From Isachenkonia alkalipeptolytica (lineage in GTDB: Bacteria > Bacillota > Clostridia > Peptostreptococcales > T1SED10-28), in contig NZ_SUMG01000008.1 in NCBI RefSeq assembly GCF_009910325.1, positions 62,001 to 126,000 of the forward strand: DNA of 64,000 bases, given 5' to 3'. Below, in pieces: positions 55,669 through 64,000 of this stretch (position 1 is its first letter; each line of letters starts with the position of its first letter). A model generated the notes under the pieces. It had not been told where the DNA came from, did no database searches, and was given only the letters and a program-made list of their open reading frames with translations. The position numbers were made by a program, and so were the translations under genes.

Positions 55669-56388
55669 ATGAAAAACTCAAGGGATAAATTAATTATCGG
55701 GATAACGTTTTTTTTCGTAAGTTTTATGTTGGTAACTAATATCCGTAATACGGACATGAATTATGATTTCATTAGGCTAGATACTGTAGAGGCTTTTAAT
55801 ACCGAAATATCCGAAACAAAACAGGAAGTTGAAGATCTAGAGGAGTATATTGAACAACAGAGAATTCAGCTAAAGGAGTACCAGCAAGCACTTCAGGAGG
55901 GAACGCTAGAAGAGGTTCTTGCCATAGAGGTGAAAAAACAAAAAATGTATAGCCACCTTACACCGTTGAGGGGGCCGGGAGTTACAGTAACCTTAGAGGA
56001 CAGTGAGCGAGAACTGGATGAAGGAGAAGATCCCAACAATCTTGTGATCCATGACCTGGATGTATTGAATATTTTGAATGATCTTAGAAGAGCCGGGGCA
56101 GAGGCGTTAGCAATAAATGGTCAGCGGGTGACCAGCCAAACCCAAATCAAGTGTCAAGGTGCGACTATCACGGTAAATGATGTTACCTATGGGCAGCCCT
56201 TTATTATAGAAGCTATTGGAAATCCGGACACCCTTAATGCTGCGATTAACGCGCCTACTTCCTATGCCTATATTTTACGGGAGTACTATGAACTTCCTGT
56301 AGGGTCGGAAATTAGTGATGAAATTTTGATAAAAGCCTTTGAACGGGAGCCGGCGCTGAATTATATAGAGATACAGGAAGGTGATTAA
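55669..56388 (+). CDS. DUF881 protein, second copy
   Basis: A 239-residue paralogue of the gene before it, with the same layout: anchor (IGITFFFVSFMLVTNI), coiled-coil (about residues 40-85) and DUF881 domain (GPGVTVTLED; LRRAGAEALAINGQRVTSQTQI). The pair AGAEAxxINGxR is shared by both copies. Ends directly before sbp (TAA abuts ATG), so the three genes are one unit. Confidence 0.88.
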   Translation: MKNSRDKLIIGITFFFVSFMLVTNIRNTDMNYDFIRLDTVEAFNTEISETKQEVEDLEEYIEQQRIQLKEYQQALQEGTLEEVLAIEVKKQKMYSHLTPLRGPGVTVTLEDSERELDEGEDPNNLVIHDLDVLNILNDLRRAGAEALAINGQRVTSQTQIKCQGATITVNDVTYGQPFIIEAIGNPDTLNAAINAPTSYAYILREYYELPVGSEISDEILIKAFEREPALNYIEIQEGD

Positions 56389-56766
56389 ATGATTTTTGCA
56401 TTTATTGGAATTTTATTAGGCGTGGCACTGGGATTTCTAATTCCGATTACTTACCCTCCCGGTTTTTCACTGTACATTTCAGTGGCAATTCTTGCTGCAC
56501 TGGACTCGGTTTTTGGAGCTTTCCGAGCAAGCCTTGAAGAAAAATTTGATATAGAAATTTTTGTTTCCGGTTTTTTCGGAAACACGATTTTAGCTGTAGT
56601 TCTGGCTTATATTGGTGATAAATTAGGAGTCCCTCTCTATTATGCGGCGATTTTTGCTTTTGGAGGGAGATTATTCCAAAATCTAGCGGTTATAAGGCGG
56701 ATCGCGATCCATCGCTTGAGGGTTGCTAGAGGAGTAAGCAAAACTGCTCGTAGTCAAAGGAAATAA
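56389..56766 (+). CDS. sbp: Small basic membrane protein (DUF1290, Sbp type)
   Basis: A 125-residue protein with three or four short membrane segments (FAFIGILLGVALGFLIPI; SLYISVAILAALDSVFGAF; GFFGNTILAVVLAYIG) and a basic C-terminus (RIAIHRLRVARGVSKTARSQRK, spread over residues 103-125). It is the Sbp/YlxX-sbp cluster member found in Firmicutes. GAAGGTGA precedes ATG 56389. ftsA, next in Bacillus, is absent; a poly-T run follows. Confidence 0.87.
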   Translation: MIFAFIGILLGVALGFLIPITYPPGFSLYISVAILAALDSVFGAFRASLEEKFDIEIFVSGFFGNTILAVVLAYIGDKLGVPLYYAAIFAFGGRLFQNLAVIRRIAIHRLRVARGVSKTARSQRK

Positions 56767-56915
56767 CAGTTTTTTTATTTTTTTTCATAAAAAAGAAGGA
56801 TTTTGAAAAGATGTGTTGAATTATTGTATAAAGGAATAATTTATCATACTATATCTTGGTATCAAACCGTTCTGAAATAAGAAATATTCATACGTACTAT
56901 AGGGAGGTAATGCTT

Positions 56916-57971
56916 ATGTTGGAATTTGATGTTGACATGGATCAATTTGCTCAAATAAAAGTTGTTGGTGTTGGCGGAGGCGGAAACAATGCAGTAAACC
57001 GTATGGTGGAATCCGGCTTAAAAGGTGTGGAATTTATTGCGATTAATACGGATAAGCAGGCTTTGTATTCTTCTAAAGCTGAACATAAATTACAAATTGG
57101 AGAAAAGCTAACCAAGGGATTAGGAGCTGGAGCAAATCCTGAAATCGGTAAGAAAGCTGCTGGGGAAAGCAAAGAAGATATTTACCGAAGACTTGAAGGG
57201 GCGGATATGGTTTTCGTAACTGCGGGAATGGGAGGCGGAACCGGTACCGGAGCTGCGCCTATTGTATCGGAAATTGCAAAAGAAATGGGAATACTAACGG
57301 TAGGGGTTGTTACAAAGCCCTTCACTTTTGAAGGGAAAAAAAGGATGTCCCATGCTCAAATCGGTATAGATGATCTTAGAGATAAAGTGGATACGTTAGT
57401 TACCATTCCTAATGATCGATTACTGCAGGTCATTGAAAAGAAAACCACTATGTTGGATGCTTTTAAAATAGCGGATGACGTTTTGAAACAAGGGGTTCAG
57501 GGGATTTCTGATTTAATAGCGGTACCCGGTCTTGTGAATTTGGACTTTGCCGATGTTAAAACGATCATGTTGGAGCAGGGACTGGCTCACATGGGGATTG
57601 GAAGTGCCGTAGGAGAAAATCGAGCCTCAGAAGCTGCGAAACAGGCAATACAAAGTCCGTTGCTTGAAACCTCAATAAAAGGGGCAAAGGGAGTGTTGTT
57701 GAATATTACCGGCGGAGCGGGATTGGGCCTTTTTGAAGTTAATGAAGCCGCGGAATTGGTTACGGAAGCCGCTGATGAAAATGCCAACATTATTTTTGGA
57801 GCTGTGATCAATGAAGACTTAGAGGATGAGTTAAGAATTACAGTAATTGCTACCGGGTTTGATAATGAGCCTCTGAATGAAGAGGAAGTTCAAAAAAAAG
57901 ACCAGACGATAGAATCAAAGAAAAAAGGAGATTCCTTAGACATTCCTGTGTTTCTACGAAGGAATAGATAA
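56916..57971 (+). CDS. ftsZ: Cell division protein FtsZ
   Basis: A 351-residue tubulin-like GTPase forming the Z-ring. Nucleotide site: [14 protein letters not shown], the tubulin signature [10 protein letters not shown], and the T7 loop [11 protein letters not shown]. The C-terminal peptide IPVFLRR binds membrane tethers such as SepF or FtsA. ATG 56916 lies 8 nt after AGGGAGG; ATG 56910 is too close and ATG-like starts at 56856 have no site. Preceded by an 149-bp gap with a candidate TTGAAT (56816-56821). Normally followed by spoIIGA-sigE-sigG, here directly by nrdR. Confidence 0.97.
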   Translation: MLEFDVDMDQFAQIKVVGVGGGGNNAVNRMVESGLKGVEFIAINTDKQALYSSKAEHKLQIGEKLTKGLGAGANPEIGKKAAGESKEDIYRRLEGADMVFVTAGMGGGTGTGAAPIVSEIAKEMGILTVGVVTKPFTFEGKKRMSHAQIGIDDLRDKVDTLVTIPNDRLLQVIEKKTTMLDAFKIADDVLKQGVQGISDLIAVPGLVNLDFADVKTIMLEQGLAHMGIGSAVGENRASEAAKQAIQSPLLETSIKGAKGVLLNITGGAGLGLFEVNEAAELVTEAADENANIIFGAVINEDLEDELRITVIATGFDNEPLNEEEVQKKDQTIESKKKGDSLDIPVFLRRNR

Positions 57972-57991
57972 AGTGAACTAGGAGGATTTAG

Positions 57992-58462
57992 ATGAATTGT
58001 CCATTTTGTTCCCATGAAGAATCGAAAGTTGTTGATTCAAGACCTACCGAAGAAGGGCAGGCAATTCGCAGAAGGAGAGAGTGCTCGAGTTGTAAAAAGC
58101 GCTTTACCACCTACGAAAAAATAGAAGAGCTCCCACTGATTGTTATTAAAAAAGGAGGAACCCGGGAATCCTATAACCGGAGTAAAGTTATGAATGGCAT
58201 TATTCGCTCCTGTGAAAAAAGACCGGTTTCTCTACAGGATATAGAAAAGATCGTGGATGACATAGAAAAAACCTTGTACAATTCCATGGAGAAGGAAATA
58301 AGTACAAATTTTATCGGCGAACTGGTTATGGATAAACTAAAAAAAACCGACGAGGTTGCTTATGTGCGATTTGCTTCGGTTTATCGGGAGTTTAAAGATA
58401 TTAGCACATTCATGGAGGAGCTTAATAAATTAATTAAAGATCCTGACACTAGCAATAGCTAG
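57992..58462 (+). CDS. nrdR: Transcriptional repressor NrdR
   Basis: A 156-residue repressor of ribonucleotide reductase genes. N-terminal zinc ribbon MNCPFC with [12 protein letters not shown] (four Cys), then an ATP-cone domain ([21 protein letters not shown]) that senses ATP/dATP. Full length. CTAGGAGG precedes ATG 57992, 20 bp after ftsZ. Its stop codon lies inside the terminator stem. Confidence 0.97.
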   Translation: MNCPFCSHEESKVVDSRPTEEGQAIRRRRECSSCKKRFTTYEKIEELPLIVIKKGGTRESYNRSKVMNGIIRSCEKRPVSLQDIEKIVDDIEKTLYNSMEKEISTNFIGELVMDKLKKTDEVAYVRFASVYREFKDISTFMEELNKLIKDPDTSNS

Positions 58463-58472
58463 TGTTTTTTCT
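58446..58472 (+). terminator. Terminator overlapping the nrdR stop codon
   Basis: ACACTAGC (58446-58453), AATA loop, GCTAGTGT (58458-58465), followed by TTTTTCTTTT. The TAG stop at 58460-58462 is in the 3' arm. Confidence 0.85.
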
Positions 58473-58562
58473 TTTGAACAAAGACTGAAAACTATATACG
58501 GTTTACAGTGCTGCTATAAAACTGTATAATAGTGAGGATTGTTATGTAAAGGAATAAAATTA

Positions 58563-58571
58563 TGTTATAAT
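58563..58571 (+). promoter_or_regulatory. Extended -10 element before the DUF512 gene
   Basis: TGTTATAAT, a TGn-TATAAT extended -10, is 62 bp before the start. The only -35 candidates are weak. Confidence 0.5.
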
Positions 58572-58633
58572 AAAAATGCATTATAAGATAATATAGTTTA
58601 TGGTTTTTAAAAAGTTAGAAGAAGGTGTTTAGG

Positions 58634-60028
58634 TTGGAACATGAAGTAATTAATCGAATTAGCAAGGTGGGACCGGAAACTATAGGTGCGGAACTGGAGA
58701 TTGAGGTAGGGGATATCCTACTGAATATTAACGGTCAACCTATTAATGATATCATAGAATATCGTTATTTCATTTCCGATGAATATCTGGAAATGGATAT
58801 ACAAAAAAGCAACGGAGAAATATGGACTTTGGAGATTGAAAAAGAGTATGATGAGGATCTGGGATTGGAGTTTGAAAACCCTATTATTGATCAGTCTAAA
58901 AATTGTCAAAATCAGTGTATATTTTGTTTTGTCGATCAATTACCAAATAATATGCGTAAAACGTTGTATTTTAAGGATGATGATTCCCGACTATCCTTTT
59001 TGCAAGGGAATTACATCACTCTCACAAATATGAAAGAGGAGGAAATACAAAGGATTATTGACTATCGTATTAGTCCTATTAACCTATCGGTTCATGCTAC
59101 GGATCCTGCTCTTCGAGTGAAAATGCTTAACAACAAAAAGGCCGGGGACATTCTAAAGGTTATGAGGGATTTTAATGATCATGAAATAAAGATGAACTGT
59201 CAAATTGTTCTTTGCCCCGGAGTAAATGACGGAAAACATCTAGATAAAACAATTCAAGACCTAAAAGAACTTCAGCATATTCAAAGCACGGCTATCGTTC
59301 CCGTAGGAATTACAAAATATCGGGAAGGCCTTTTTCTAATGAAGCCCTATGATCAAGGCACTGCTTCAAAGGTTATTGAACAGGTGGAAGCTTGGCAAAG
59401 ATCGATAGTAAAAGAAAAAGGAAGACGGTTTGTTCATCTATCCGATGAGTTCTATATTTTAGCACAGAGACCGTTTCCTAAAATAAAAGATTATGAGGGG
59501 TTTCCGCAAATTGAAAATGGTGTGGGGTTAGTTGCCAAGTTTCGCGGGGAAGTTGACGAGGCTTTAGCTATGGAAAAATTTAAGGCTGAACAGGGTTCCC
59601 GTCCTGAGCTAAAGGATCTAATGGATGTCAATAGACAGGTGCTGGTTCAACTGGTTACCGGAGTCTTAGCAAAGGAATTTATGGAGAATATCGCAAAAAA
59701 AGTTCATAGCGTGTTGCCTTTCATAGAATTTGAAGTTATCCCGGTGAAAAACCGCTTCTTTGGAGAAACGATAACTGTTAGTGGTTTAGTGACCGGAGGC
59801 GATATTATTGAAACATTAAAAAGCCCAGAGGTCGAAGGAAGAGAAAGTAAAAATATCAAAACCATAACGATGATTCCCAAATCCATGCTAAAAGCAGAGG
59901 AAAACGTTTTTCTTGATGATCTTACTTTAAAAGATCTGGAACAAGAACTCAAAAGAACAGTCATCGCTTCCTCTGTGGATGGAAAAAGTTTTGTACGCAG
60001 TTTATTAGAAATATCAAAATCAACTTAA
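58634..60028 (+). CDS. DUF512 family radical SAM protein with N-terminal PDZ
   Basis: A 464-residue protein: N-terminal PDZ-like domain (about residues 1-65, VGDILLNINGQPINDI), then a radical SAM-like Cys motif CQNQCIFCFVDQLP (CxxxCxxC) and the DUF512 C-terminal domain. Such proteins are widespread in Clostridia next to der; their chemistry is not characterised. TTG 58634 follows AAGGTG by 6 nt; the GTG at 58625 lies within that site. Next gene is der, 11 bp away. Confidence 0.9.
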   Translation: MEHEVINRISKVGPETIGAELEIEVGDILLNINGQPINDIIEYRYFISDEYLEMDIQKSNGEIWTLEIEKEYDEDLGLEFENPIIDQSKNCQNQCIFCFVDQLPNNMRKTLYFKDDDSRLSFLQGNYITLTNMKEEEIQRIIDYRISPINLSVHATDPALRVKMLNNKKAGDILKVMRDFNDHEIKMNCQIVLCPGVNDGKHLDKTIQDLKELQHIQSTAIVPVGITKYREGLFLMKPYDQGTASKVIEQVEAWQRSIVKEKGRRFVHLSDEFYILAQRPFPKIKDYEGFPQIENGVGLVAKFRGEVDEALAMEKFKAEQGSRPELKDLMDVNRQVLVQLVTGVLAKEFMENIAKKVHSVLPFIEFEVIPVKNRFFGETITVSGLVTGGDIIETLKSPEVEGRESKNIKTITMIPKSMLKAEENVFLDDLTLKDLEQELKRTVIASSVDGKSFVRSLLEISKST

Positions 60029-60039
60029 GGGGTGATAAT

Positions 60040-61362
60040 ATGGGAAAACCAATTGTGGCAATCGTAGGACGACCAAATGTGGGAAAGTCCACTTTATTTA
60101 ATAAAATATCAGGAAAAAGGATTGCGATTGTGGAGGACAGACCGGGTGTTACCAGAGATCGAATATACATTGAAACCGAGTGGCTTAGTCATCAGTTTCA
60201 TTTGATCGACACGGGTGGTATTGAGCCGAAGTCCAAGGAAATTATTCCGGCACAAATGAAACGTCAAGCGGAGCTCGCTATAGAAACTGCGGATGTAATT
60301 ATTTTTTTGCTTGATGGTAGAGAAGGGTTAACGGCTAATGATCGTGAGATTGCTAGTATGCTAAGAAAATCCGGCAAGCCACTTTTATTAGTGCTCAACA
60401 AAGTGGATAACAGGGAGTCTTCTCCTTTTTATTACGACTTTTTCGAATTAGGATTAGGGGAACCGGTGGAAATCTCATCGGCCATGGGATTAAATATCGG
60501 AAATTTATTAGATGAAATGGTGGCTTTATTCCCAAAAGTCGAGGAACAAGACTACGATGAAGATGTTGTAAAAGTTGCGGTTATAGGAAAGCCAAATGTG
60601 GGGAAATCCTCACTGATCAATAAAATTCTGGGGGAAGATCGGGTAATTGTCAGCGAAATTGCAGGAACAACCCGAGACGCTATTGATACCCCTTTCACCC
60701 ATGGAGATGACCGCTACGTATTAATTGATACCGCAGGTATTCGAAGAAAAAGCAAGGTTTATGATAACATTGAGCGTTACAGCGTTATCCGTTCAGTTAC
60801 CGCTGTAGAACGGGCGGATGTTTGCCTGTTGGTTATTGATGCTATGGAAGGGGTAACAGAACAGGACAAGAAAATAGCGGGGTATAGTCATGAAGCCGGA
60901 AAAGCTTTAGTTATTGTTATTAACAAATGGGACTTAGTGGAAAAAGATACGAAGACCATGAATACCTTTATCAAGGACGTTCGTAATGAACTTTCCTACT
61001 GCTATTATGCACCGATTTTGTTCATCTCAGCTTTGACAGGCCAGAGAACAAACAAAATTATTGAAACCGTTAAGGCCGTAGCAAATCAAAATGCCATGCG
61101 TTTAAAAACCGGAGTACTAAATGAAATTATTGGGGAGGCAGTACTGCTCAATCAACCCCCATCGGATAAGGGGAAAAAACTAAAAATTTATTACTGCACC
61201 CAGGGAGGGGTTAAGCCGCCGACATTTATACTGTTTATAAACGATAAAAAGCTGGCGCACTTCTCTTACATCCGATATTTAACAAATAAAATACGTGAAA
61301 ACTTTGGGTTTGAAGGCAGTCCGATTCGATTTATCTTAAAAGAAAAGGCGAAAGGGGATTAA
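60040..61362 (+). CDS. der: Ribosome-assembly GTPase Der (EngA)
   Basis: A 440-residue protein with two tandem GTPase domains: first [16 protein letters not shown] and NKVD; second GKPNVGKSSLIN, DTAG and NKWD. A C-terminal KH-like domain closes it (KLKIYYCTQGGVKPPTF). It helps assemble the 50S subunit. Overlap or close spacing with plsY (2 bp) marks a der-plsY-gpsA operon. GGGGTGA precedes ATG 60040. Confidence 0.98.
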   Translation: MGKPIVAIVGRPNVGKSTLFNKISGKRIAIVEDRPGVTRDRIYIETEWLSHQFHLIDTGGIEPKSKEIIPAQMKRQAELAIETADVIIFLLDGREGLTANDREIASMLRKSGKPLLLVLNKVDNRESSPFYYDFFELGLGEPVEISSAMGLNIGNLLDEMVALFPKVEEQDYDEDVVKVAVIGKPNVGKSSLINKILGEDRVIVSEIAGTTRDAIDTPFTHGDDRYVLIDTAGIRRKSKVYDNIERYSVIRSVTAVERADVCLLVIDAMEGVTEQDKKIAGYSHEAGKALVIVINKWDLVEKDTKTMNTFIKDVRNELSYCYYAPILFISALTGQRTNKIIETVKAVANQNAMRLKTGVLNEIIGEAVLLNQPPSDKGKKLKIYYCTQGGVKPPTFILFINDKKLAHFSYIRYLTNKIRENFGFEGSPIRFILKEKAKGD

Positions 61363-61364
61363 CT

Positions 61365-61952
61365 GTGGAGTTATTAGTTACCATCTTTGTTGCTTATTTA
61401 ATTGGAAATTTGTCTCCGTCCTATCTCATAGGAAAAATGGCGAAAAATATTGATATTCGAGAACATGGCAGTGGAAATGCAGGAGCGACAAATGTACTTC
61501 GGGTAATGGGAAAAAAGTTTGCAGCACTAACTTTTGTCGTGGATGCCTTAAAAGGTGTAATGGCCGTTTTAGTGGTTCGATACCTTTTTGGAGAAGACTA
61601 TGCCATGGTCGCCGGCATATTTGTCGTAGCAGGTCATAATTGGCCGGTTATTTTGAAATTCAAAGGTGGAAAGGGTGTAGCTACTTCCATTGGATTAATC
61701 CTTGTAATCCATCCTTTTTATGGGTTTATGGCGATTCTAATCGGCATTGCCTTTTTAATGAAAACTAAAATTGTTTCCCTGGGTTCGCTGATGGGAATGA
61801 TATCCTTCGCGATTTTAGTTTTGGTTTTTAGCAGAGATTACGCTATTTTTGCCACAGTGTTGGCTGCTATGTCGATTTATAGACATAAAGAAAACATCCG
61901 TCGGTTAATGCGGGGAGAAGAAAAAACCATCTCCAAGAAAAAAAAGTCTTAA
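61365..61952 (+). CDS. plsY: Acyl-phosphate:glycerol-3-phosphate acyltransferase
   Basis: A 195-residue membrane enzyme making lysophosphatidic acid from acyl phosphate and glycerol 3-phosphate. PlsY signatures are IGNLSPSYLIGK, the glycine-rich REHGSGNAGATNVLR, GHNWPV and KFKGGKGVATS. About five membrane helices. GTG start 61365 follows AAAGGGG. It precedes gpsA, which makes its substrate. Confidence 0.97.
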   Translation: MELLVTIFVAYLIGNLSPSYLIGKMAKNIDIREHGSGNAGATNVLRVMGKKFAALTFVVDALKGVMAVLVVRYLFGEDYAMVAGIFVVAGHNWPVILKFKGGKGVATSIGLILVIHPFYGFMAILIGIAFLMKTKIVSLGSLMGMISFAILVLVFSRDYAIFATVLAAMSIYRHKENIRRLMRGEEKTISKKKKS

Positions 61953-61965
61953 GGGAGGTTATACT

Positions 61966-62997
61966 ATGAAACCATTATCTGTCGCTGTAATCGGAGCCGG
62001 TAGTTGGGGAAGTGCATTGAGTATTGTTCTGAATAGTAACGGACATAACGTGGATTTGTGGATGAGAAGCCCAGAACAATTGCAAGAAATCAAAACTACC
62101 GGAATAAATCAAAAGTATTTAAAAGATGTGACGATTCCTGGCGCAATTAAGTTATCCAATGAGTTGAAAACTGCCATCGAAGGGAAAGAAGTGGTGTTAC
62201 TGTCGGTACCAACGCAATCCGTAAGGGAAATTCTAAGAAAAATCAAACCCTTTCTTACAAAGGACCAGATAGTGATCAATGTAGCGAAGGGTTTGGAGGT
62301 TCATTCGAAACTAAGAATCTCTGAGATTATCCATCAGGAGTTGGGGGCGCAACCCTGTGCAGTGGTATCGGGTCCCTCCCATGCGGAGGAGGCTTCGAGG
62401 GGGATGCCTACTACGGTGGTATCCACTTCGAAAGAAAAAAAGTGGGCAGAATTTGTACAGGATCTATTCTCTAATGAATACTTCAGGGTTTACACAAATC
62501 CGGATATTGTCGGTGTTGAACTGGGAGGATCCTTAAAGAATGTAATTGCCTTCGGTGCCGGAATTTCCGATGGTCTCGGTTATGGGGACAATGCAAAGGC
62601 GGCACTGATGACCCGGGGTATTAGAGAAATCGCTCGCCTTGGCGAAGCTATGGGTGCTGAAATTTCAACTTTTTCCGGGCTATCTGGTATTGGAGATTTA
62701 ATCGTAACCTGCACAAGTATGCATAGTCGAAATAGAAGAGCAGGGATACTTATCGGTCAGGGGAAGTCTTTTGAGGAAACCTTGGAGGAAGTGGGGATGG
62801 TGGTTGAAGGTATTAAAACTACGGAATCTGCTTATGAATTGTCGAAGTTTTATAATATTGAGATGCCCATAACTGAACAGATTTACAATGTGATTTATAA
62901 AGGAGTGGCACCCAAGGAAGCGGTAGTGCAACTGATGAGTCGACGAATGAAAAATGAGATGGAAGAAATTGTAGAGTCGAAAAAGCTTAACTGGTAG
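61966..62997 (+). CDS. gpsA: Glycerol-3-phosphate dehydrogenase [NAD(P)+]
   Basis: A 343-residue enzyme forming glycerol 3-phosphate from dihydroxyacetone phosphate. Rossmann motif VIGAGSWGSALS, VSGPSHAEEA, and the catalytic Lys in GGSLKNVIAFGAGISDG; GIGDLIVTC follows. Full length. AAGGGAGG precedes ATG 61966. Last gene of the der-plsY-gpsA unit; spoIVA, its usual follower in spore formers, is absent. Confidence 0.97.
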   Translation: MKPLSVAVIGAGSWGSALSIVLNSNGHNVDLWMRSPEQLQEIKTTGINQKYLKDVTIPGAIKLSNELKTAIEGKEVVLLSVPTQSVREILRKIKPFLTKDQIVINVAKGLEVHSKLRISEIIHQELGAQPCAVVSGPSHAEEASRGMPTTVVSTSKEKKWAEFVQDLFSNEYFRVYTNPDIVGVELGGSLKNVIAFGAGISDGLGYGDNAKAALMTRGIREIARLGEAMGAEISTFSGLSGIGDLIVTCTSMHSRNRRAGILIGQGKSFEETLEEVGMVVEGIKTTESAYELSKFYNIEMPITEQIYNVIYKGVAPKEAVVQLMSRRMKNEMEEIVESKKLNW

Positions 62998-63047
62998 ATG
63001 GATTCCGGGAAAAAACAAAATAATGCAAGGAATCTTTTTAAAAGCGC

Positions 63048-63076
63048 TTGACTTTTACCGGTAAAAAGATTACAAT
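63048..63076 (+). promoter_or_regulatory. Promoter of tRNA-Pro with a palindrome in its spacer
   Basis: TTGACT (63048-63053), exact 17-bp spacer and TACAAT (63071-63076). A perfect 14-bp palindrome TTTTACCGGTAAAA (63053-63066) fills most of the spacer. Confidence 0.8.
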
Positions 63077-63093
63077 ATTTTTTGTAGCTTAAT

Positions 63094-63169
63094 CGGGATG
63101 TAGTTCAGTTGGTAGAACGCACGTCTGGGGGGCGTGAGGCCGGCGGTTCAAGTCCGCCCATTCCGACCA
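63094..63169 (+). tRNA. tRNA-Pro, anticodon GGG
   Basis: A 76-nt cloverleaf with encoded CCA. Acceptor CGGGATG pairs with CATTCCG (one G-T), D stem GTTC/GAAC, anticodon stem CACGT/GCGTG with loop CTGGGGG so the anticodon is GGG, T arm GGCGG-TTCAAGT-CCGCC. The C1-G72 pair and A73 are proline identity elements. A single gene with its own promoter and terminator. Confidence 0.95.
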
Positions 63170-63193
63170 TTTAAAAATTCTTAAGGTTTCTAC

Positions 63194-63231
63194 AAAAAAC
63201 CGTGTCTCTTTGAAGGGACACGGTTTTTTTT
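63194..63231 (+). terminator. Intrinsic terminator after tRNA-Pro
   Basis: CCGTGTC (63200-63206) pairs with GACACGG (63217-63223), extended by A6 with T8 tails, followed by TTTTTTTT. Confidence 0.92.
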
Positions 63232-63308
63232 GTGTTTTATGAAACATTTGGAATAAAACCGACGTCTAAAGGGTATAGGTTAAATAAGATCATAAAGGGG
63301 TGTATCAA

Positions 63309-63824
63309 ATGAAAAAAATTGGAAAGATTTTATTGTTGCTGTTACTGATCACAGGACTGATTTTAAGTGCCACAGCCTGTGGTGGAGAGCTGGATGACCC
63401 GGAAAACGGACTTGAAGAGGATAATGACAGTGCAAAAGAAGAATCAGAAGACGAAGAATCAGAAGACGATAGATATAAGGAGGAAGAGGATATGGGTTCT
63501 AAGGAGGTTGAGGGAAACTATTTTACAATGGATGTAGAAAAGGATCAAGCTTTAAGCAATTGGATAGACACTAAAAAATCTGATGCCGGCGAGTTTCAAA
63601 ACCCTGAAAATGGAAAAATATACCTGATTACTGCCGGAGAGAAAAATACCGGAGGCTATTCGATAAAGATTACAGAGGAAAAGCTTGAAGGAGAAGAACT
63701 GATTTTGATTTACAACGTACGTGCTCCAGGACCTGATGAAATAGTAACCCAGGCCATCACCTATCCTTATTTGCTTATTGAATTATCAGAGGAAGTGGAA
63801 CATGTGAACTTTATAAAAGAGTAA
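63309..63824 (+). CDS. Lipoprotein with acidic linker and PrcB-like C-terminal domain
   Basis: A 171-residue exported lipoprotein. The signal peptide (ILLLLLLITGLILSA) ends in the lipobox ATAC, with Cys at residue 24. Then comes a very acidic Glu/Asp/Ser linker (about residues 28-62, repeated EESEDEESEDD) and a small beta domain (about 80-171) with YLITAGEKNTGGYSI and VRAPGPDEIVTQ, which match the PrcB C-terminal domain. PrcB stabilises a surface protease in Treponema; the role here is unknown. ATG 63309 follows AAAGGGG; GTG 63300 overlaps that site. Confidence 0.8.
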   Translation: MKKIGKILLLLLLITGLILSATACGGELDDPENGLEEDNDSAKEESEDEESEDDRYKEEEDMGSKEVEGNYFTMDVEKDQALSNWIDTKKSDAGEFQNPENGKIYLITAGEKNTGGYSIKITEEKLEGEELILIYNVRAPGPDEIVTQAITYPYLLIELSEEVEHVNFIKE

Positions 63825-63888
63825 ATGGATATCCCCTGAATTTAAGGATATCCATTTGAACAAAAGCTGCGATAGGATCGCAGCTTTT
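63823..63888 (+). terminator. Two tandem hairpins after the lipoprotein gene
   Basis: First a perfect 12-bp stem, AAATGGATATCC (63823-63834) with GGATATCCATTT (63846-63857); second a 12-bp stem AAAAGCTGCGAT (63862-63873) with ATCGCAGCTTTT (63877-63888) and 3-nt loop AGG, ending in TTTT. The last 110 bp of the window show nothing further. Confidence 0.85.
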
Positions 63889-64000
63889 AAAATTTTAATA
63901 TGAATTTTCCAAGGAATAAACTCTAAGAAACAGATTGTGTTTAAGCATATCTTGTTGTTTAAAACATGAAATTGAAAGCTAAGGGACAATTATGATAGAC

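Noticed and set aside
1-64000. CRISPR arrays, insertion sequences, prophage or integrative elements
   Set aside because: No transposase, integrase or regularly spaced repeat was found on either strand; codon use and gene density are even.

Overview
This 64 kb window is a dense chromosomal segment of a low-GC, Gram-positive bacterium of class Clostridia. The evidence is a Firmicutes-type division and cell-wall cluster, a dnaG-rpoD macrooperon, strong AGGAGG ribosome sites with frequent TTG and GTG starts, and an A-type RNase P RNA (Bacilli carry the B-type). No phage, insertion sequence, transposon or CRISPR array was seen. A betaine-type BCCT transporter fits a salt- or alkali-exposed lifestyle, but that is only an inference. 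The exact genus cannot be read from the sequence.

Layout. 1-6.5 kb: 3' part of a PAS histidine kinase, an FMN hydroxyacid oxidase, a BCCT transporter (minus strand), a DUF697 GTPase and a catalytically stripped M20 peptidase homologue. 6.6-18.4 kb: cytoplasmic alpha-amylase, ADP-ribosylglycohydrolase, exported lipase-like hydrolase, the psuK-psuG pseudouridine pair, an alpha/alpha-toroid protein, an M38 amidohydrolase, an APH-type kinase, a ThiF/MoeB-type E1 enzyme and a DUF1848 Fe-S protein. 18.6-29.9 kb: an unknown protein, then ccpN-like regulator, PPDK regulatory protein, ppdK, dGTPase, dnaG, rpoD, trmK and a Nif3-like protein. 29.9-36.3 kb: rnpB, an NfeD/slipin pair, ndk, transketolase and a tandem universal stress protein. 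36.3-43 kb: CBS-type pyrophosphatase, crotonase, 3-hydroxybutyryl-CoA dehydrogenase, hpt, pduL, deoC and ychF. 43.2-58.5 kb: lgt and a compact dcw cluster (rsmH, ftsL, class B PBP, murF, mraY, murD, ftsW/spoVE, murG, ftsQ, two DUF881 genes, sbp, ftsZ) followed by nrdR. 58.6-64 kb: DUF512 radical SAM protein, der, plsY, gpsA, tRNA-Pro(GGG) and a PrcB-like lipoprotein.

Working together. The ccpN/PDRP/ppdK block is a plausible glycolysis-gluconeogenesis switch. hbd-hpt-pduL-deoC are tightly spaced and may link nucleoside salvage to acetyl-phosphate formation. The dcw block makes and exports lipid II and builds the divisome.

Most notable points: (1) the CcpN-like gene has no ATG, GTG or TTG start and appears to start at ATA; (2) the M20 homologue has apparently lost its metal and catalytic residues and its dimerisation domain while keeping an open frame; (3) sigE/sigG are missing after ftsZ and spoIVA after gpsA, suggesting a lineage that no longer sporulates; (4) murE, mraZ, murB and ftsA are absent from the dcw cluster; (5) inverted repeats sit inside or around the promoters of tRNA-Pro and of dnaG-rpoD. 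No wholly new multi-gene system could be demonstrated.
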